Below are positions 57,064 to 64,000 of a DNA stretch of 64,000 nucleotides, piece after piece. The translations under genes and the position numbers were made by a program. The notes beneath the pieces are model-generated. The model did not search any database and had not been told where the DNA came from. It saw nothing but the letters and a program-made list of their open reading frames with translations. The stretch is taken from positions 265,952 through 329,951 of the forward strand of contig CAJJDN010000076.1 of the NCBI GenBank assembly GCA_905182985.1. Direction: 5' to 3'. The first letter of the stretch is position 1; each line of letters opens with the position of its first letter. This stretch comes from Paramecium sonneborni. Taxonomy: Eukaryota > Ciliophora > Oligohymenophorea > Peniculida > Parameciidae.

Positions 57064-60000
57064 TCAAGCTTTCTTTTCTTTTTTAGCAGCAGCAGCTTCA
57101 TCAGAGACACCTTCAACATCAAGTAAAAGTGCAACTCCAGCTAAAATCCATTTTCTTGGATTGAGTCTAGTTTTGAGTTGTCCAGTAAAGATATAAGTAT
57201 TACCTCTATCTTCAGTTCTATAGCAAGGACATTAATAGAGAGCTTTATCCTCTTTACCTTCAGCAGGTACCATAAGTGCTTTACAATAAACAACAGGTAA
57301 GACACTAAACATTTCTTTAGGTCTAGATTCTTCAAGTTAACCTGTAACTACATCCCAACGAGCTAGAGAAGATAGAAATAAAATATATACCTCCTTCTAA
57401 TACAAATCCAAAGACATATGCACCATCTTTAGCAGTTTAATCAATTTCTTCTATACTCTTTTTAGTAACTTCAGTAGCAATATATAATCTATTCAATTCT
57501 TATGCTCTTTATCTACCTATAACCTATTTAATAGCTGTTAAGAATGATTGAGGATTAAAGAATCTGCCAATCATAGTAACTTTGGGAATAGCATAAGGAT
57601 CATCTCTAAATAGATTCAATTATTCAATTCTCTTAATAAGATTAGTTAACCATGATGCTAAACCTCTTTTAGAAGGATATGCTAATGCTACCCAAACTGT
57701 TGGTACTCTATTCAAAGCAATAGCATCAATAATCTATTCCATTTATTCAGAGATTGTTAGAATACCTCTAAAACCTTAATCTATTTCTTCCATCGATCTA
57801 ACAATTTCAATTAATAAGTAATTCATATATTCAAGTTCTTACAAGAATACATTTTAATAAGGTCCTTTATTTTCAGCATCTATCTTATTCTTAATTTCAT
57901 CAATATTAAATATCATAGATTTTAAGTTAACATCTTCAGCCAAATATTTAATAAGATCTTATACAATTTCATTCTTTGATCTTACACCACTACTACTCTC
58001 TTCATTAGCACTATCTTTAGGTTACAATTCTAAAAGTGTTGAGAAAAGAGTTAAACATTATTGAGTTCTAAAACCTATTTCTGCATTTGAATGTAATCCA
58101 TAAGCAAGTGGAGTTTCTTGAGTTAATACTTATTCAATATGTTCTATGTATTTCTCATAATTATTTGGTGGAGGAACCTTAAATGATAAATTTTTGCCTT
58201 CGATAAAAGGGAATAATTCCAATTCATCAAATATTCCTTCATGCATGATATTATCTAAATAACCCATACATAATCTTCTATCCCAATCATCAACAATGTG
58301 ACCACCATACATAATTTCACCAAAGATATATCTTAAATCATCAAATGGTACTTTACCACCTGCTCCTTATTCCATATATCTATTCATAACCAAATATGAA
58401 TCTCTTAAATCTCCCATATTGAATGGATAAGACATATTCCATCCTTTAGGTCCAAAACGTCTTCTCTCAATAACAGTAGAATGGAAGAAACATAAACCAA
58501 ACAAAATTGATTTAATCTTTGGATCTTTATCTTCTATTTCATCTTTACTGAAATAAGCCCAAGCTCTCTTCATATTTGCTCTTAAACCTGCAGGTGGTTC
58601 ATTTGTTAATTTAATTGATCTATCTAATAATCCTATAGGAATTCCACTAGAAGGTTCAGCTGATAAAAATAGTCTAAATCTTGGATTACCACCTCCTTGT
58701 TCTCCAGTGAAAGAATCCAAGATCTTCTCTAATTCTAATAACCATTTAGGCATCAAATGAATATTTTATAACATTACCCAATGTCCTTCTTTATTACCTT
58801 CTTCTATTCTACGTCTAGCTATTTCATCTTAACCTTATCCTAATGAGATATTCCAAAATGATTTTCCTGGCTCTATCTTATTTAATCTTGCCAATTTTTC
58901 AACTTCCTTTACAGGATCGGCTCCTGGAGATAATATAAAGAATATTGGAATAGTTGCATCTGAATCATCTACTGATCCTGATAGCACATCTGAGAAATTC
59001 AATTTTGAATCCATTTCAACAAAAGATTCTCCTTATGGTAATGCAAATCTNAATTAATAAGTAATTCATATATTCAAGTTCCTACAAGAATACATTTTAA
59101 TAAGGTCCTTTATTTTCAGCATCAATCTTATTCTTAATCTCATCAATATTAAATATCATAGATTTTAAGTTAACATCTTCAGCCAAATATTTAATAAGAT
59201 CTTATACAATTTCATTCTTTGATCTTACACCACTACTACTCTCTTCATTAGCACTATCTTTAGGTTACAATTCTAAGAGAGTTGAGAAGAGAGTTAAACA
59301 CTGTTGAGTTCTGAAACCTATTTCTGCATTTGAATGTAATCCATAAGCAAGTGGAGTTTCTTATGTTAATACTTATTCAATATGTTCTATATATTTCTCA
59401 TAATTATTTGGTGGTGGAACTTTAAATGATAAGTTTTTACCTTCAATGAAAGGGAATAATTCCAATTCATCAAATATTCCTTCATGCATGATATTATCTA
59501 AATAACCCATACACAATCTTCTATCCCAATCATCAACAATGTGACCACCATACATAATTTCACCAAAGATATATCTTAAATCATCAAATGGTACTTTACC
59601 ACCTGCTCCTTATTCCATATATCTATTCATAACCAAATATGAATCTCTTAAATCTCCCATATTGAATGGATAAGACATATTCCATCCTTTAGGTCCAAAA
59701 CGTCTTCTCTCAATAACAGTAGAATGGAAGAAACATAAACCAAACAAAATTGATTTAATCTTTGGATCTTTATCTTCTATTTCATCTTTACTGAAATAAG
59801 CCCAAGCTCTCTTCATATTTGCTCTTAAACCTGCAGGTGGTTCATTTGTTAATTTAATTGATCTATCTAATAATCCTATAGGAATTCCACTAGAAGGTTC
59901 AGCTGATAAAAATAGTCTAAATCTTGGATTACCACCTCCTTATTCTCCTGTGAAAGAATCCAAGATCTTCTCTAATTCTAATAACCATTTAGGCATCAAA

Positions 60001-63000
60001 TGAATATTTTATAACATTACCCAATGTCCTTCTTTATTACCTTCTTCTATTCTACGTCTAGCTATTTCATCTTAACCTTATCCTAATGAGATATTCCAAA
60101 ATGATTTTCCTGGCTCTATCTTATTTAATCTTGCCAATTTTTCAACTTCCTTTACAGGATCGGCTCCTGGAGATAATATAAAGAATATTGGAATAGTTGC
60201 ATCTGAATCATCTACTGATCCTGATAGCACATCTGAGAAATTCAATTTTGAATCCATTTCAACAAAAGATTCTCCTTATGGTAATGCAAATCTNTTGTTA
60301 GAATACCTCTAAAACCTTAATCTATTTCTTCCATCGATCTAACAATTTCAATTAATAAGTAATTCATATATTCAAGTTCTTACAAGAATACATTTTAATA
60401 AGGTCCTTTATTTTCAGCATCAATCTTATTCTTAATTTCATCAATATTAAATATCATAGATTTTAAGTTAACATCTTCAGCCAAATATTTAATAAGATCT
60501 TATACAATTTCATTCTTTGATCTTACACCACTACTACTCTCTTCATTAGCACTATCTTTAGGTTACAATTCTAAAAGTGTTGAGAAAAGAGTTAAACATT
60601 ATTGAGTTCTAAAACCTATTTCTGCATTTGAATGTAATCCATAAGCAAGTGGAGTTTCTTGAGTTAATACTTATTCAATATGTTCTATGTATTTCTCATA
60701 ATTATTTGGTGGAGGAACCTTAAATGATAAATTTTTGCCTTCGATAAAAGGGAATAATTCCAATTCATCAAATATTCCTTCATGCATGATATTATCTAAA
60801 TAACCCATACATAATCTTCTATCCCAATCATCAACAATGTGACCACCATACATAATTTCACCAAAGATATATCTTAAATCATCAAATGGTACTTTACCAC
60901 CTGCTCCTTATTCCATATATCTATTCATAACCAAATATGAATCTCTTAAATCTCCCATATTGAATGGATAAGACATATTCCATCCTTTAGGTCCAAAACG
61001 TCTTCTCTCAATAACAGTAGAATGGAAGAAACATAAACCAAACAAAATTGATTTAATCTTTGGATCTTTATCTTCTATTTCATCTTTACTGAAATAAGCC
61101 CAAGCTCTCTTCATATTTGCTCTTAAACCTGCAGGTGGTTCATTTGTTAATTTAATTGATCTATCTAATAATCCTATAGGAATTCCACTAGAAGGTTCAG
61201 CTGATAAAAATAGTCTAAATCTTGGATTACCACCTCCTTGTTCTCCAGTGAAAGAATCCAAGATCTTCTCTAATTCTAATAACCATTTAGGCATCAAATG
61301 AATATTTTATAACATTACCCAATGTCCTTCTTTATTACCTTCTTCTATTCTACGTCTAGCTATTTCATCTTAACCTTATCCTAATGAGATATTCCAAAAT
61401 GATTTTCCTGGCTCTATCTTATTTAATCTTGCCAATTTTTCAACTTCCTTTACAGGATCGGCTCCTGGAGATAATATAAAGAATATTGGAATAGTTGCAT
61501 CTGAATCATCTACTGATCCTGATAGCACATCTGAGAAATTCAATTTTGAATCCATTTCAACAAAAGATTCTCCTTATGGTAATGCAAATCTAATGAAATT
61601 TGTTAATGCTGATGTAATACGATCTGGTCTTAAACATCTTAAAACTAATAATTTCTTAAATGGCATTTAATCCAATCTTTTCCAATCAAATGGTAATTTT
61701 ACATCTTCTGGTTATAATTCATTATACCAATCTTTAAATCTTATTGGAGCATCCTTCTCCATATTCTATGCAAATAATTTAAATTCTTCTAATTATATCA
61801 TTCCTTGTACTGAATCCCATGCTTAATTTGGTAACCAATCTAAATTATTTTCTACTCCTGCTCTAGGAACACATTTTATTAAGAAATCCATTTCAGCTGG
61901 CTCATATACCACTTCAATTACTTTCTTTTACATCAATCTAAATGTTATCAATGTTAAAAAGATTAATTTATGTTTTTCAAATAATCCTCTACTTATCCAT
62001 TAATAAATTGTATATCTAATATTCTTTCTCAATTCTTCTGTTCTTGTTTCATCTCTTATTGTAGTTCTTTCAATAGCTTTAAAGAAGAATTTATTGAATG
62101 ATTCCAAAGAATATTAATACATATGTTCCATAACACATAATTAAATTACCAAGAAATAAAGCATAGCACCTTCTGCAGCCACTATTCTATATATTTCTCT
62201 TTGTTGATTAATTTCAACTTCAGTAACTTTTGCAATCTTACTCTATTCTGTAATTGTATTAGATGTTTATTTAGTATTATCTAAATTAGCAATCAAACTC
62301 TTGTTTTCTAAAATAGTTGAAGGATCTGCTTCAGATAATTATATTAAAAGATTTTCTTCTAATTTATCTAATTGAACTGAAAATTCATTTTATTATTTAA
62401 CCAATTCTTATCTCTTCATTTCCAATTCATTTCTTTCAATATTCACAACTGCAGCAAGTAATTGTTCTTCTAAACCTGATTCAGTAACAATAAAGTTAAT
62501 AATTGTACATTAAGCAGCAATTTCAGGTCTGAAATGAGGATTATACAATTTAGTCATCAAAAATAATTTAAATTTAGGATCGTAATCAATTTATTCACCT
62601 CCTAATTCTAAATAAATACTCTTTCCTTTTCTTACTATAGCTCTACTTAATAAAGGATCAAGTGTAGCATCAATTTCTTATTAAATACCTTCCAATAACA
62701 CTGCTTTACCCAAAGGAATTGAGGAATTCAATTATTATAACCATTTATTCTAACTGACATTAATAGTAACTAAATTATCCCCTTAAGATCCTCTAATCCA
62801 TACTGAACCTTATAATTATGGATCTATAATAAGTGGCCATCTTGAACAAGCACTAATAATTGAAGCATTCTCTAAAGACATTTGATCTGATTGTAATCCT
62901 TCATTCTTCCAACTAGCAATTTTAGCTTCAGTTGTTAAAATCTTGAGTGGATCTATACCTTATGTCAAAGGAATCTATTTGGCTTATAAATCGGTTAACC

Positions 63001-64000
63001 AAATTTTAGACCATAATTCTAATCTTAATTTAGCTGAGAATGCTCCAATGTATGACACAAATGCAGCAGCTAATAATGCATTTCCTACAACTGATTTAAT
63101 ATTACCAGATAATTCTTTAACATTTTCTCCCCAACGTTTATTCTCTCCTGCTAAACCATTAACTAGCTTCTCTGCAGCTGATAACTTCTCTAAACAAGCA
63201 TTAGCATCAGCTTCAACCAATTATTTAACTCTTTCAGCTTCCTCTAAATCTCTCTTTAATTTATTGACTTTTTCATTCAATGCTCTAACTTTCTCTTTTA
63301 CAACAGCTAATTCCTTTTTCTTCTATTCTAAATCAGCCATAGCAGCATCTCTTGATTTTTCAAGAGGATCAACCAACTTGAAAATTGTGTTAAAGGTAAC
63401 AATATTTACAGCCCAAGCACATAATTTAGAAGCAGCAAAGTTTTACCCTTTCATTGATTCTTCATTAAATTTCATAGCAGGATCTTCAATGATTTTATTA
63501 GCAGATGCCAAAATCTATGGATCAATTGATTTACCATTAAAATTAATTATTCTATCTAAGAATTGTTAAGGATTGTTCATAACTTATTATGATTTCTTCC
63601 ATAATTTATCTTCAGGATCTTAAAGAGTGATTTTCTCTCCTAATAATATAAGAACAGCTCTTGCAGTTGTCAACACACCTGTAGGAGGTGAACCTAAAGA
63701 TTTCATTTCTGTAATTTATGGTTTCTTGATACAATCAACTGCTGCTTTAGCTTTTTCTAAGGCAGGTAATGCTTTTTCTAATTCAACTCTTGCAGTTTCA
63801 GCTAAATCTTCTGCTGCTTTTGATGCTGCATTAGTTTTTTCTTCTTCTTCATTGGCAATTTTCTATTCTACTTCAGCAACTGCAGATTCTTTTCCTACTT
63901 TTTCAATTAAAACATCAGTTTCATTTTTCTTCTTATCAACCTCAACCATTTTAATTTTCAATTCAGCTTATAATAATTACACTTTGCCTTGTGTATCAGC
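57064..64000 (-). CDS. Axonemal dynein heavy chain, 3' part (partial)
   Basis: C-terminal motor of a dynein heavy chain; the gene continues past 64,000. From the right: stalk coiled coil (VDKKKNETDVLIEKVGKES; EKVRALNEKVNKL) with NGLAGENKRWGENVKEL, then AAA5-AAA6 with RLFLSAEPSSGIPIG, KLTNEPPAGLRANM, ERRRFGPKGWN and GEIMYGGHIVDDWDRRLC, and the C-terminal domain with LEGARWD across a 28-nt intron (57363-57390), RLNPRKWILAGVALLLD and a Lys-rich end at TGA 57064-57066. RLFLSAEP and TNEPPAG resemble outer-arm alpha/beta (DNAH9/11/17-like) chains. It drives ciliary beating. Bases 57,754-61,591 contain redundant copies around two Ns, so the reading must skip them. Confidence 0.93.
57754..59050. repeat. 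Dynein segment, copy A
   Basis: This 1,297-nt segment matches 60,295-61,591 (copy C) at a constant offset of 2,541, with at least one difference seen (ctat versus caat at about 57,880). Only copy A is continuous with the 3' end of the gene. Its right end abuts the N at 59,051. Confidence 0.93.
59051..59051. other. Single-N assembly gap
   Basis: A lone N between dynein copies A and B, at the same homologous base as the right end of copy B. Confidence 0.9.
59052..60293. repeat. Dynein segment, copy B (diverged)
   Basis: A 1,242-nt segment at offset 1,243 from copy A (57,809-59,050). It has more differences than A and C, clustered at 59,080-59,350 and one at 59,941; those I could read are mainly at synonymous positions, for example CAA against TAA for Gln. 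That suggests a second allele or a paralogue kept by selection, placed here by the assembler. Both ends abut Ns. Confidence 0.9.
60294..60294. other. Single-N assembly gap
   Basis: A lone N between dynein copies B and C. Confidence 0.9.
60295..61591. repeat. Dynein segment, copy C
   Basis: Nearly identical to copy A but continuous on its right with the upstream (5') part of the dynein gene. The true gene most likely uses C followed by the sequence left of 57,754, counting the segment once. Confidence 0.93.

Noticed and set aside
57754..61591. Genuine internal triplication of dynein AAA6
   Set aside because: Single Ns at the joins, shared breakpoints and near-identity of A and C fit contig overlap; dynein heavy chains do not have such triplication.
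62943..63569. A 208-residue plus-strand ORF inside the dynein region
   Set aside because: It is the antisense shadow of the dynein stalk coding sequence, whose minus-strand frame matches the family.

Overview
The window reads as macronuclear-type DNA of a ciliate, most probably Paramecium or a close relative. The sequence is very AT-rich. TAA and TAG lie in frame throughout obviously conserved proteins, where glutamine fits, and TGA is the only stop that ends them. Nearly every conserved gene is cut by tiny GT...AG introns of about 20-35 nt, mostly GTA...TAG, and reads cleanly once they are removed. Standard-code ORF calling therefore gives only fragments, and most coordinates below come from reading with the ciliate code and splicing by eye.

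Layout: 0.1-5.1 kb, a Siz/PIAS SUMO ligase and two unidentified genes, with a 1,285-nt exact duplication across a single N. 5.1-10.6 kb, a gene-poor stretch with decayed coding fragments, including a TPR/coiled-coil relict. 10.6-20.7 kb, a MORN protein, an RRM protein, a BTB/BACK protein, tRNA-Leu(UAG), a CDK, an M20 peptidase, a small MGNSCC protein, a stefin-type cystatin and several orphans. 20.8-34.5 kb, a coiled-coil protein, a Spinster-like and an SLC22-like transporter, a NEK kinase, a purple acid phosphatase, an HF-repeat protein, a coiled-coil protein and a Q/K-rich protein. 34.6-41.7 kb, MCM6, a NAP1-family chaperone, a 3-oxoacid CoA-transferase (SCOT) and an unidentified helical protein. 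41.7-55.8 kb, a PI3-kinase, an AGC kinase, a WD-repeat protein, a ciliate membrane protein, a chitin synthase, a TLDc protein and an HMG-box protein. 57.1-64.0 kb, the 3' part of an axonemal dynein heavy chain, with about 1.2-1.3 kb present three times around two single-N gaps.

No operons, CRISPR arrays, insertion sequences, viral genes or telomeric repeats were seen. Genes are mostly unrelated neighbours in mixed orientation. Possible functional groupings, all inferential, are MCM6 next to NAP1 (divergent, sharing about 0.9 kb), PI3K next to an AGC kinase (same strand), and axonemal components (dynein, perhaps the HF-repeat protein). The main cautions are the single-N joins, which look like unmerged contig overlaps, and several weak ORFs that stay open in one frame but carry internal TGA codons.
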